Source of the DNA: Ulota crispa
Taxonomy: Eukaryota; Streptophyta; Bryopsida; Orthotrichales; Orthotrichaceae
Length of the DNA stretch: 64,000 bases
Assembly (NCBI GenBank): GCA_963920765.1
Contig: OY987247.1
Span: 4,588,001-4,652,000 of the forward strand
Direction: 5' to 3'
The notes beneath the pieces were generated by a model that was not told the origin of the DNA, did not search any database, and saw only the letters and a list, made by a program, of their open reading frames with translations. Made by a program: the position numbers and the translations under genes. Every line of letters begins with the position of its first letter. Within the stretch, counting starts at the first letter, position 1. Below are positions 23,950-36,019 of the stretch, one piece after another.

Positions 23950-25100
23950 GACTGCACTACAATTCCAGCCCTTCCAAAACCATCTGAGACGCCGCGCTCA
24001 CGGCAAAGCACAGCTGATCGCAGCCTCGCAACAACGCAACACACGTCGTCGTATTCGTCGTCGTCGTCGTGGTTGTCGTTGTCGTGAGCGTCGTCGTCGT
24101 CGTGGTTGTCGTTGTGGTTGTCGTGTTGCTGTGATTCGTTACCGATCAAACAAAGCCCTGCATTTCCACGCAAACGTTCTTCCCGGTCAACAAACACGAG
24201 AGAGCGAAGGATCGGAACCTAGCACCTCGCTCGGTCGCTATCACGATTACTGAAGCTTAAACTTGCTGTTGAACTGCCTATTACTACTACTTCCCGCACC
24301 CCCGTCCAAGGCGCAATTCAAGAAACAAGAGGAGTCCACTCTCCAATTAACCCCAAATTTTAAAAACTACTGTACCGGAACAACCAAGAGTCGCTCCAAC
24401 GACCACATTGCCCTCTCTCTCCCTCAACTGCTCCGCCACTACACACTTTTCCTTGGACACAACGATCAAAGACGACGACGATGACGCAATCACTAACTAA
24501 CTGCCTGTGTAGGGCCGAATTTTTTTATCCGAACGGGAGGATTGGATCAATCGGAGCTTGGACTGACTGAGTTTCATGAGGCAGGTGGGGTGGGTTAACT
24601 TACAGGCTTACATGCGGAAAAACGAAATTCAGCGAGAAAGCGGGGGTTTAAGACGCGCAGAAACAGCAGCAGCTGGGACGATGATGCAAAAAAAGAAAAT
24701 TATAAGAGAAAAATAAAGAGGGGGTGAAGGAAAAGGGGGAAAGGGAACGGGGGACTTGAACGACGACCCAGCGACGAGAGAGAGAGAGAGAGAATGGGAT
24801 GGATGTTAACGAAATGGGTTTGTTGTTGTTGGGGGTTGTGTCAGAAAAAAGCTGAAATCTCGAGGGCGTATACCAGATTCGATCGCAGGCAAAAGGGCGA
24901 TTGATCGCAAGTGCGAAACGAAACGAAACCAAATGAATGGAGACGAAAGCAAAGAGGCTAAGTTAAGCAGGGAATGGGAAAAGTGCGTTGCTCCGGAAAT
25001 GGAGGCTTGCAAGAACCTTGGGAGGATCGAAACAGACAACCAACCTCCACCTCGCTGCTTCTCTCTCTCTACAGCACTGTATGGGCCTGCCCCCACTGGA
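23950..25100 (-). promoter_or_regulatory. 5' UTR and promoter region of the PHD-SAP30 gene
   Basis: GC-richer than its surroundings. It contains a CGT/CGA trinucleotide tract (about 24045-24125) and a GA/CT run (24777-24794), a common feature of plant core promoters. A strong minus-strand donor GTAAGT lies at 24603-24598, so a 5' UTR intron ending just upstream of the ATG is plausible. A plus-strand frame from 24933 (starting MNGDESKEAK) might be the first exon of a divergent gene, but no domain is recognisable. No TATA box is assigned. Confidence 0.4.
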
Positions 25101-26291
25101 GTACCAGAGGTCTACAGACATACATACAAACAAACAAACCCTAGATACCAGGGTGGGGCTGGATTGGTGGCCCCTACAGCACAGCCACAGCTCTTCTGCG
25201 GCTTTGGCTTTGGACCGAACCAGTCCAAGGTTGGGGTGGGGGCCCCAGGAGGGCGCGGGGGTTGGGTGGGGCCTGTGGAAAAAGGCCACGTGGAGAATGC
25301 TGGGCCTCTCTTGGGTCGCCACGGGGAAATGGATGTTGGTCGGCACTGATCCGGAAGAGAATCTGCTCCTGAATGTTCCGTGAGGTTTTGTGTTCAATTC
25401 CGGAGTCCATACTCCATACACATGGGCCCTCAATTTCCATGTGTAGGGTAAGGCAAGGGTCGGGGAGAAATTTCAGCTTCACCGGTTAAAATCCGGCATT
25501 TCCCAATTTTAACTGGATTTTCACAAGCATGTACCGGTTATTTCTTGTGAAATTTTTAAAAACATATTATAATAATCTATAATTAATTAATTTTTTAAAA
25601 ATTGGCCAGTTTTTATCCAGTAGTTTCAATTTCAACCGGTTTTTTTGCAATTTCAACTGGTTGACAGTACACTAACAACCGCTTCTCCCCAATCATTGGG
25701 GGTAAGGATACCTTTCCAAGAGGGGCTAGAGGATTTGGCCTGGACGTCTAGCAATCGATTTTGTAAAAGTCAAACTACATTCCTGGAGGGCCTGTACCCA
25801 GAACCGGAGGTTGCTTTCTAAACTCTACCCACCGTGAACATTTCAGGATTTTTTTGTCGTTTTGCTTGGGGCAACGTGGATGGGCCTCCGGTTCTAATTG
25901 CCCATGGCAAGGTACCCTAAGAGCATCGCCACCGCAAACATAAAAACAGACGCAAACATCAGTGTTGAGGGAAGGGAGAATATTTGAGCTCCACAGCATC
26001 CACACCAAAACCTCTCTAGATTTCTAGGGCAACACTATTAGCTCTTGTTCACACTATTCTCTAGGTCTTTTGCATTCAGGTTACAACTCACAAGAGGACT
26101 CAAATCCGTAGAGGGCTTGTTCCTGCTTGTTTCCTTTTCTGATGCTAGAAAGAAGAAGTGACGAAGTAGCGTGAGTGCGCGATAGAAGTGTTTACAAAAA
26201 GACATAGCCAGTACATGAAGTGGCTCGTGTGGAAGCTCGTCAAATTTCTGGTCGCGTTCAGTGTTGCAGGAGAGCGGTGGCAATGCTTTAA
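25101..26291. other. GC-rich flank grading into intergenic DNA
   Basis: 25180-25330 is GC-rich with long open frames on both strands, which is expected from base composition. 25480-25670 carries several degenerate copies of a motif like TTTCAACYGGTT. No gene recognised. Confidence 0.35.
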
Positions 26292-27211
26292 CCCCTAAAT
26301 CCCTGAGTGTCCCCTTGGGGGACAAATGGGATTTTGGGCAGGTACCTACGGCCTCAATTTTTGTCTTGATTTTTTTAAACTTTTTTGAAGATAGAAAAAC
26401 ACAATAGCTTTTGGGGAATATAATTTTTATTTCAATCTGCCTGGGAGAAAAGTTATGCCTAGATAAGCAAAAATTTATGGAGACCAGGCAGCAAACAAAA
26501 TTTTACAAAAACTTTTTTTTTATTTTTTTTATTTTTTCTTCTCATAGGTTATTGTTTTTCCTGCATTTGAAGCTTTGATTCATTCCATTTGGACTAGTTA
26601 TGAGAAAGTTATGTACAATCTTGTTTTTTGGGCACCTCAAGCATCTTCTTGAAAAAATAACTTGTAAACTTCATTTTTGAATGCAATTTTAACAATTTTT
26701 CAAAGGAATTTGTTGGAGAGGGTGAAATTTGCTTTCTAGAACAATCTCACCATTGGGATCATTGTATTTCAAATCCACTGCAAAGTTATTAACTATTTAA
26801 GTTTTTGTTCAATCTCATTCCTTCTTCTACCTAATGCTTTTTTTAAGAACAAAAATTAAGTATTTTTTGTTTTGATTTTTTTCCAAAGATTCTCAACTCA
26901 ATTTCCCATTATTTTAAAATAAACCCCAAAACTCTATGGTGCAAAAATTTGAAGTCAAAAAAGTTCAAAGTCAAACAATCTAATCATGCAAGGTGCAAAA
27001 AAGCTTGTTTTTCACACTTTGAATGCATATATCTTGCAATCTATGCGGTCAAAAAAATTGAATTTTTGTTTTCACATTCTTATACTAGTCTAGTACAATA
27101 TCCTATGGTTAGATATGCAAAATGACCAATTTTAATTTTTTTTACTCTTTGCAATAGAAATAGCAGTTTTGAGCGTTTTTTGACAAAATTAAGACCCTAG
27201 GGATTTAGGGG
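26292..27211. mobile_element. TTAA-type MITE, subfamily A (920 bp), reverse orientation
   Basis: TTAA flanks are at 26288-26291 and 27212-27215. The ends are CCCCTAAATCCCT and GGGATTTAGGGG. The interior corresponds to 6291-7209 on the opposite strand, and the length is within one base of that copy. Confidence 0.8.
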
Positions 27212-27215
27212 TTAA

Positions 27216-29159
27216 GCGCCTCATGTAATGGGATTCTGACATTTCAGCCATTGGAACCTTGGGCGGCGTAAATGTCACTTGGACAAAATCTTCAAAATCA
27301 AGTCATGTGTGCTTTTTTTTTTAAGTGCCAACTTTTTTTCAAATTTTTTTGCCTGTGGACACCACTCCGCAATTTTTGGAGTTACATGACACAATGTAAC
27401 ACCCACTCCATGATTTTTGTTTGTTACTTTCACATGCAACTGTAAATACAAAGAATTTTGTCCAAGCGACACTTACATTCTTGTAATATGTAATTCATTG
27501 TTTGGGGAATATTTTGAGTTTGATCATTTGATTTCCTTCAATTCCTATATTGGACCAGTTTATCAAGGAATTATTTTGGTCAATTTCTCTTTTTTGTATT
27601 GTAATTTATTTATTTTTTTAAAATTATCATGTTTTTCAACCGATGTTTATAAATCGCAAACAAGTTTTTCTTCAATTCAACTGGCTAGCTTTAAATAAGC
27701 CACCGATTCTTCCCGGATGTTACTGCTATTGATTATTTGTTTCTTTCTTTTTGGTTTATTTATGGGTGTGTAAAGAATTGTCTCATTAGTAGTGATTGAT
27801 GTTAGGGGGATTGGATAGGCTTCAAAAATAAATTTTTGTTGTATATGGAGATATCTTTCATTTTGTCTAGAAGTATGGTTAGATGAATTTCATATGTGAA
27901 GTAGTGAGCAAAATGGGATTGGTATAGCAAGATATGATTTTGACATGGGTATTTTTGGCCTGAACTACTATATGGATAGTAGGCACTTGTGGCCTTGGTT
28001 GAATGGCTTTAGCCTTGGTATCATAAGAAGGTGGTTATAAACTCAAATGTAGGCATTGGTAAGGTGTTTGCCACCATAATACACTCAACTATGGTAGAAA
28101 CCAACTATTACAAATACCAACTATTGGTAGAGCAAATAACCTTGTTGTCTTGGGAATAGGAACATGTGAAGACTTAAGAATGTCAAATTTCATATCATTA
28201 GGACACTATCAATTCTAACAAAGTAGGAATTTGCCATCTAGATCCAAAATGACCTTGTTGTCTCAAGATGATTTGAAAGCCCCATGTGAGAACTTGAGAA
28301 TTTTATGTGAAGATCCAAATTCATGTGGAAACTTGAGAATATTTTGGAGATAGGAAACAAAATCTACCATGTCAAATGTACGGACTTGAAAACTTGTTGG
28401 AGGTGGGAGCAATTGTGCTGGGGTAGGGACCTAATAATTTCTTGTAGATAGGAGCACGTGAGCTCTTCACAAAGTATGCTATGTTGGTTTGGTTTTAACA
28501 AAGGCTATAAAGATGGACTCATTCATACATGTTTATCAAACTGTGGTCAACTTTCTAAATGACTAGTCTTTACACGTCACATGAGTGCATTCTTGGTTGT
28601 AAATACAACTCATGTTGCATTTTTGAACACATGTGTCATTTTGAAAAAATAACATCTAAGAAAAAGTTGTGTGTTCAAAAAGCAATACTAGAAATTGTCT
28701 CTCTTCATTGATGGATTGAGAATGGTCTTAAAATTTTGAGTTCTGTAATAGAATACCGTTAAATTGTAGAAATAATTATCAAAATGCATTTATTAATTTC
28801 TGGATTATCTATACTATGAAGCCTATATTTATGATGAAGAATAAAAAAATTGAAGTAATGTAATACCTTAATTTATCAAAAGTAATCCTTGGATGTTCAA
28901 AAACCAACATTGCCCTTATGATTGTTTTCATGAAACCGAGGTAAGTGATATATTTGTATTAAAAGTCAAATATAATAGTTTATGTAATAAAATTAATAAA
29001 ATCAAATTTTATTTCAAAATTATAAGAGATAATTGTTAATTCATGGTAGGATAGAAAACTTATCATTGACATATAAAAGAAATTTCAAGAGAAGTGAATA
29101 AGGTGACTTAGATTCCCATAGCATAACATTCAGTAGCACAAGTAAAGGCTGCCCTCCCT
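27216..29159. other. Intergenic, no gene seen
   Basis: AT-rich sequence with no recognised element border or coding domain. Confidence 0.4.
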
Positions 29160-29167
29160 CCAAGAGA

Positions 29168-29270
29168 ATGGTGTGGAATATTTCACACCATTCCATCCAT
29201 TTGGATGAAATGGTGTGGAATATTTCACAACATTCCATCCATTTGAATGAAATTGTAGAATATTTCACAC
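29168..29270. repeat. Tandem repeat with internal dyads
   Basis: A unit of about 50 bp containing TGGTGTGGAATATTTCACA and CATTCCATCCATTTG is present about two and a half times. The unit itself contains inverted segments (GGAATATTTC, TCCATTTGGATGA). Confidence 0.75.
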
Positions 29271-29673
29271 CCTTCTTTAGCCATGGGGACACTTGGTTGA
29301 ATTTGTCAGAGTTTATGAAAGGGAGGCTTAGTTTAGTGCACACACATCGAGGGGGCTAGACGTGTCAGAAATTTCAAAAATAAATAAATAAATAAATAAC
29401 ATTTTTTTTTTGTCAAGATGAAGTTCATGGATGATACTTGAAGAGAGGGAAAGGCAGCCTCTCTGCAGGCTACTGAATGTTATGAGTGGGTTGATGGAAA
29501 GGGAATATGAACTTCATGTTGCATTGTAATTGAATGAAATTGCCATTTTGCATGTAGAATTAGTACATTCTAAAAACATTGCTAATAGTTTTTTTGCATA
29601 TGAAATCATTGAATGTGTATTGTCTAAGTACAAAAAAATGGAAAAGTTGATTAAATTTTGAATTGTTTCATTA
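29271..29673. other. Intergenic, no gene seen
   Basis: Contains a short AAAT run near 29378-29398 and a T run. No gene recognised. Confidence 0.4.
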
Positions 29674-29997
29674 AGGTAGGAGGCTCAAAAACCGTCCAGG
29701 CTCTAAAACCGCTTACCCTCTGAAATGTACTCTTTCTGTACATGCTTATTTCCATAGATTTTCAAAATGTATAAGAAGGATACGATTGAGGAGGTGAGCA
29801 ATTTTAGAGCCCTATGCTACTTTAGCCTCAAAATTTCATAACTAATGTCACAAAACTTTAAAAAATATGAAACAACTTAGGTTAGATACCAATTCTTCTT
29901 GCCTTTCAAAGAAATTTACTAAAAAATATTTCAAAAGTTCCACCTCCCCAAAATTCAGTTTCAGCCCTTAGATGGTCGGTTGATGAGCCTCCTACCG
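29674..29997. mobile_element. TA-flanked MITE, AGGTAGGAGG subfamily (324 bp)
   Basis: The left end is AGGTAGGAGGCTCAAAAACC. The right end reversed is CGGTAGGAGGCTCATCAACC, with TA at 29672-29673 and 29998-29999. The interior matches 39154-39477, which has the same length and the opposite orientation. Confidence 0.75.
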
Positions 29998-30299
29998 TAT
30001 ACTCTTTTATTAGATATTGGAGTAGTAATTGAAAGTAACCTTTTGTGGATCATTTAAAACCTCTGCAAAGGTTTGATAATGATGCTTGTTATATATATAT
30101 GTAAAAAAATAGTTCTTAAATGCCCTTGATATGGTGTATATTTTTCAAAAATGGGAAAAACACTAGTAAGAAACCATGAAAAGGTTGGATCAAGCATCAC
30201 ATTAATCGATATTCATAATAAGTCGTGAAATTGTAAATCCAAAAGTTCTTCTGAAAGTAATTGTAATTTGACACTATGTGATTTTTATAATGTATTTAA

Positions 30300-31220
30300 C
30301 CCTTAAAGGACTGAGCCATTTTTTCAGTGAAAATCACTCAAAATTGTCACTTTTGGAGGGGGTTAGTAAGAAGGTAATATTTTTTGAAAATTTGGGAAAT
30401 TCAACCATAGGATCTTGCCCTAGATTGGATTAGGTATCTGTGGAAAAAAAATCAGGTCATTTGAGATGGACATGAGTGAGATATTTACATCTAAAGTGAA
30501 AAGAAAAGTTATTTTTCATGTTGCTCCAAAATTTCAGAAGCCTTTGACCATTCTTACATGAAAATAATTGCTTTAAGCAACTTTGCGCTTTATTTTTCCC
30601 ATGTAGGAGATCAAGTTAGCTATGAGTGGGAGAATTTTCAAATCAATTGGAACTACACAACACATGGGAAAAATCAGTAATAAAAAAGAAGTAGAGAATG
30701 AGTCAAATCACTAAATTGTTGAGAATTTAATCATTAAAATTAAAAACGCAAATCCTAATGGTCAAAATGTTGTGATAAACAATTTCATTCCTTTGGTTTA
30801 AATTTTTTTCCAAAATAATGTAAATTGAGTAAAATAAAGGACTTCAAAGTTTATTTTAGAGTAGAGATTCCATAACTACCCGCAAGCAAAAACTCCTCAT
30901 AACTTTGATCTCATTGATTGAAATTGAATGATTCAAAGCTTCTCACCTATAAAAAAATCTTAAGAACTAATTTCAATTTTTAATTTTTAATTTTTTTTTA
31001 ATTTAAAGAAGTTTTTGGGCTGCCCAAGTGGGCAATCCTCCCCAAATTCTTGAGTAACTTCTTCAATAATTGTGAGAATGAGGAAAAAATTAGATGCCTG
31101 TGTAGATTTTTGAATTCCCCACCTTCAATAAAAGTTTCAGAAAATCACACAAAGTAGCTTATCAAAGGGTACATGCCCAAACTCCCACCTGTCCCTCAAA
31201 GGGACAACAGTTTTTAGGGG
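30300..31220. mobile_element. TTAA-type MITE (921 bp)
   Basis: TTAA flanks are at 30296-30299 and 31221-31224. The ends are CCCTTAAAGGACTGAGCC and GTTTTTAGGGG. Part of the interior (around 30660-30930) matches subfamily B. Confidence 0.75.
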
Positions 31221-31617
31221 TTAATAAGAGCACAAAACACATATTTCTAAGAATGGTAACTTTTCAAAATGCCTACGTCACTTTTTATGAATTTGATTTC
31301 TGAAGCTTAATTCTTTAAAGTTTAAACCATTAAAATTTGTATGAGAGTAAAAGAATTCATTGTTCAACCCTTTGAGTGTTTAGACAAAGGAATAATAAAA
31401 ATCCACGTATGAAAAAAGCATAACAAAAACATCTTTGTATCTTGAATAAACTGACTAATTTTTTTAAACACATCCTTGGATTCATTCATCATCCAAGTCA
31501 TGGGTGTTAGATGATTAGGGTTGAAACATGCATAAGCAAAAATATACTTTGTGAACTCTGATGCATTTTTTCAAAAAATAGGGTTTTTTCCCATGTTTCA
31601 AACTATTGTTTGTTTGT

Positions 31618-32375
31618 GAAGACTAAAGGACCAAGGAGCCCACTTTGGGCTTTTTGGATATTTGGGTAAGTGTTTTTGTGTGTAAATATTTGATAAAAGA
31701 TTATGAAAATAAGGGTGTAAGTAGGTGAAATTCCTAAGGAAAAAAGGTCGTGTGGGTGGCGCTTCCTTAAATTCCTTATTCCACCTAAGTAAGGTACATG
31801 TCAAAAATGTTTCAAATCATTTGGAATTATACAAAGTATGGGAAAAAATTAGTAAGTAAGAAGAAGTAGAGAATGATTCAAAATACTAAATTGTTAGGAA
31901 TTAATTATAGAATTGAAAAATGCCAATCCCAATGGTTGTAGTGTTTTAGTAAACAATTTTCATCCTTTGGTTTTGAAATTTGAGTAAAATAAAGGACTTC
32001 AAAGTTTATTATAGAATAGAGAATCCATAAGTGCCTGCAAACAAAAACTCCTCATAACTTTCATCTCATTGATCAAAACAAAATGATTCAAAGCTTTCCA
32101 CATTCACATGAATCCCCTTAACCAATTTTGAGTTTTTGTTTATGAATAAAACATTTTAAAAATCTGCCCTGGTTGCCCTTTGAAGGAAAAAAACAATATA
32201 TTAGGCCATATCTTCTTATTTGTACTTTCAAATGTTGTAAATTTTAAAGTATATGAAAGATAAACCTTATTTCCACTTTTTGTTAAAATTTCATCTAAAA
32301 TATGAAAATCTCCAATCACAAGTACCTGCCCAAAATTGTAATGTTGCTAAAAAAGGGCGCTTGGTCATTTAGGGG
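31618..32375. mobile_element. TTAA-type MITE, chimeric and eroded at left
   Basis: The right end TTTAGGGG is followed by TTAA (32376-32379). The left end is degraded (GACTAAAGGACCAAGG). The left part resembles subfamily E (GAGCCCACTTTGGGCTTTTT), and the part after 31720 resembles subfamily B, so this copy looks recombinant. Confidence 0.6.
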
Positions 32376-32379
32376 TTAA

Positions 32380-33444
32380 TCCTTTTCTTTTTCATGACTT
32401 TTAATGTCTAAATGTCAAAAATACATAATCAACTTGCAAAATTTGCGACACACATACAATTGAATGTATAAATCCCAAAAGATGAATTGTATTTTTGTTA
32501 AAGAAACTGGGTTTTTTTTTTACGAGGTTATGTTTTTTTAAGTTAATTAAGCTAGTCAAGTTGGAATCTATAAAATGATTTTTTCACAACCGCTTTCATA
32601 ATGAATTGCTCTCAAATTCTTGCTCTAGAAAGTTAGGAAAAACAGGGATAAGTAAAGAAAATTAGCGTTTGAGTCATGACTATTGTTGAATATATTTCAA
32701 AATAGGAAGGATCACATCATGGATCTTATTGAGAAATGTGAGGAGGACCACTTTTAAATGATATTTATATTAAAACCTTGTTTTCTTTCTTCAAATAGTG
32801 TTTGCCAAATTGCATGTTTGTAGAAAGAAAAAAGGTCAAAATAATCAATTTGTGAATGCTTATTTTTTTATAAAATGAATATTAGATTTATAATATAAAA
32901 AAAGACAAAAATTACAAATAAGAAAACCTTTCAAAGGGTATTTGTGAAGACTTTTGTTGGTAAATGTTATTCTAGAATATACTAATTACTTGTCACGTAT
33001 GTCACGTATTTCCACTCATATGTTTTCAACTCATATGTTTTTCAACTATAATGGTAGCTGTTGGTGTAGAATGAAACGTTTTGTATTGGTGATTTTTATA
33101 CTTCCTAACAAAAGCATGTTCCTTGCGCCCAAAGAGTATAGAAAGAGTGCAATAATGAAAGCCAGTCTATAAAAAAGCTTTGAAATCCCATTTCTAAAGT
33201 TGGCAAAGTGTTTTCTAATAAAAATAAGTTTCTTGTATATATATATTTTTTGTAGAATTTGTAAAATACGTGCTAATTTACAAAGTTGGAGCATGTACAC
33301 ATTTGCATTAGGCAAGTCAAGTTTATGGTCATATAGCCAAAGTGGATGAAAAGAAATGTAATGTGCTCCTTTGAATAGTTCATAGAGCCTCAATCTTAGT
33401 GTGTCAAGCAAGGCTTCTTCTCCATATCCAAATTTCATGAACTG
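32380..33444. other. Intergenic, one unexplained minus-strand frame
   Basis: A minus-strand open frame of 157 codons spans 33046-33519. It overlaps a likely CACTA-type element, has no recognisable domain and has unremarkable composition. I do not call it a gene. Confidence 0.3.
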
Positions 33445-33597
33445 CACTAGAAGAAAAATGGAAATAAAAAACTTGTCTACAACAATTGCACACGTTTTAA
33501 ACAATTGTAATTGAGTCATTTCACAATCATTCTGAAGTTGTTTAGGACATTTGCAATTGTTCTAAATCAAATTTTTAGGACACTTTTTCATTTAGTG
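33445..33597. mobile_element. Putative CACTA-type mini-element
   Basis: Starts CACTAGAAGAAAAA and ends TTTTTCATTTAGTG, with inner arms AACAATTG and TTGCAATTGTT. The ends resemble CACTA termini. No target duplication is visible. It is related in termini and interior words (AGGACA, TTGCAA) to 62804-62947. Confidence 0.45.
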
Positions 33598-33678
33598 TTA
33601 TATCGTACTTTTTTTTTCTCATCAATTTATTAATCCCTAAAGAACTTAAAAACGTGTTTTGGATGTTTGCTCTTTTAA

Positions 33679-34634
33679 CCTCTAAATGCCCCATAGAATT
33701 GAAAGTTTCCTCACATGATTTCATAAGCCACTTTGAGGCATCAAATCTAAATTTTTGACCATGTTTTAAATTACAACTATCAAGGCATTCAAGTGGTTCA
33801 TAGGGTGGAGTAAGGTAGACATACCCATTCCCAACCATTGAACCTAATGGCGCTCAAATGTGCACAAGGGGTACATTTGGATGTTCAAATCTAGGCATAG
33901 CATAGATGTCTTATTTTTGTGCACAAAAAACAAGACATCTATGATATGCCTAGATTTGAACATCCAAATGTACCCCTTGTGCACATTTGAGCGCCATTAG
34001 GTTCAATGGTTGGGAATGGGTATGCCTACTTTAATGGTAGGGCAAGCCAAATGCCTTACAAGTGCCTTGAGAGGCTCTCAATTAGGTGGAACATCATACC
34101 ATGCGGGGTGGCAAACATTGTCTTACATGTTGTGAGCAGTCAGTACCCATTGCAAGCTTCCTTGCATGTATTTTTTGGTGGTGAGGGATTGGCCTACTGG
34201 GCTTCAAACATGTTCTAAACTTTTGTTGTGGTAGTCATCACCAATTGTGCTAGTCATTGCTTTCTATGCAACAACAATTCAAACCTCAAAACCTAACATC
34301 TGAAAAAAGTAAAGCCTTCAATAATTTGCAAGTGTGCATTCACATCTAATCTTGCTACTCACAAAATCTGAGGTGCAACAAGGGCTTTTTTAATTTTGTA
34401 AAAAACAACAAATAGCAACCACTTGCCATCACATGTTGTTTGGTCAAATGTTATATTCTCCCATCTCCTACAATCAATTGTTCCCAAATTTTGCAAGCCA
34501 TACATTTTTTAAGTAGATGTCCTATTGTTCTCAACAATTAGTTTTTGTTGATTATCTAAATGATTGAGATACAATGCATCAAAGTTGTATGTCTCCCAAA
34601 ATCCTAATTTGGGTGCAAATAATTTGCTTAGGGG
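33679..34634. mobile_element. TTAA-type MITE, subfamily D, interrupted by a hairpin
   Basis: TTAA flanks are at 33675-33678 and 34635-34638. The left end is CCTCTAAATGCCCC and the right end is GCTTAGGGG. Without the nested hairpin (33813-34031) it is about 735 bp, close to the 759-bp copy at 16472-17230. Confidence 0.75.
33813..34031. mobile_element. Near-perfect 219-bp hairpin MITE, TA-flanked
   Basis: The arms of about 105 bp are almost perfectly complementary around a short GTGCAC loop. TA is duplicated at 33811-33812 and 34032-34033. Uninterrupted relatives at 16590 and 56800 read GTGGAGTAATG where this copy reads GTGGAG-TA-insert-TA-ATGG, proving the insertion. A transcript would fold into a long miRNA-precursor-like stem. 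Confidence 0.85.
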
Positions 34635-34638
34635 TTAA

Positions 34639-35137
34639 ATGGGCCATTACTAATGAGCCAAGAGATTCAAAGAATAATAAAAAGTTAACCAAATGAAATG
34701 TTAAAAAAATTGATTGAAATTGAATCTACCAAATAAAAACTAACTAGTTTTTTCTAATTAAAGTATAACTAATAGACAATATCCCATGCATGCACTAAGA
34801 AACTAATTGACAATGAGAAATGTAGGCTTATTACCAAGGAAGCTCGAAATCCCCTTGGACACTAGCCATTACAAATCCAAAGTTTTGTATTGTTTTTTTA
34901 ATTGAATAAGTATATGCACCACTTGTAGCTTTCCAATGCAGTAATTAAGTGCACAATTTAACAAACATGATTCTAATGCCATATTTAACTAAATTTGGGT
35001 TATTCATGTAATTTTGGACTTTGTGTGCAAAATAGAGGAAAATTTCTCTATGTTGAGGGACATGGATCACTTAATGATTTGCACATACTCAAATGTCTTG
35101 CACACATTCCTAAATGTCATGCACTCATCTTTCAATG
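34639..35137. other. Intergenic, no gene seen
   Basis: No recognised gene, RNA or repeat border. Confidence 0.4.
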
Positions 35138-35139
35138 TA

Positions 35140-36017
35140 CGGTGGGGGGACAATAAAATTGGGAACACCCTGTTAGGCCATCCAAAGAATTGTGCTTAAC
35201 ATATAGAGTATAATTGACATTTTATTCTTTTGCATCATTGGTGTTGAATTCTTATGCAACCCCCATCAAGTATACCAAATTTCAACTTCTAAAAATCAAA
35301 ACTCTATTTTTGGTGAATTATTTTACATAAACTTAACAGTTTTACATGATAATTAACTAAAAGATATTGGTGATGAATTTTTGAGATTGGATTACATGGG
35401 GATGTAAGAAACATCCATATAGACATCTTTCTTTCCAACAAGTATCTCTAAAAAGCTACAAAATTCCTTCTATAGAGGTCTTAATGTTGGGATGATAAAT
35501 AACCAAATTTTGTAAACTAGATACAATTGTTTTTAATAAGATTTTGGCAAATTAAACATAATATTGTGCTCAAAGTTACAAATTGAATTGTAATAAAAAA
35601 GTAAAATTGCAAAATCTAACTACCATACAATTATATCTAGTTTACAAAATTTGGTTGTTTATCATCCCAACATTAAGACCTCTATAGAAGGAATTTTGTA
35701 GCTTTTTAGAGATACTTGTTGGAAAGAAAGATGTCTATATGGATGTTTCTTACATCCCCATGTAATCCAATCTCAAAAATTCATCACCAATATCTTTTAG
35801 TTAATTATCATGTAAAACTGTTAAGTTTATGTAAAATAATTCACCAAAAATAGAGTTTTGATTTTTAGAAGTTGAAATTTGGTATACTTGATGGGGGTTG
35901 CATAAGAATTCAACACCAATGATGCAAAAGAATAAAATGTCAATTATACCCTATATGTTAGGCACAGTTCTTTGGATGGCCTAACAGGGTGTTCCCAACC
36001 TTTTTGTCTTCCCTCTG
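35140..36017. mobile_element. Long foldback element with ~390-bp nearly identical arms
   Basis: The left arm (about 35140-35529) and right arm (about 35627-36017) are reverse complements with very few differences, separated by about 97 bp. TA lies at both ends (35138-35139 and 36018-36019). The terminal bases read CGGTGGGGGGACAA on the left and CAGAGGGAAGACAA on the right (reversed), which fits a mariner-type TA-inserting element. Non-coding. A diverged relative lies at 45679-47586. Confidence 0.8.
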
Positions 36018-36019
36018 TA

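Noticed and set aside
23774..24253. 159-codon Arg-rich plus-strand frame
   Set aside because: It lies antisense to the 5' end of the PHD-SAP30 gene and its Arg/Cys content comes from the CGT/CGA repeat. No domain.
24933..25349. 138-codon plus-strand frame, possible divergent gene
   Set aside because: GC-rich context with open frames on both strands and no recognisable domain. Kept only as a remark under the promoter region.
33046..33519. 157-codon minus-strand frame
   Set aside because: No recognisable domain. It overlaps a probable CACTA-type mini-element and AT-rich DNA.
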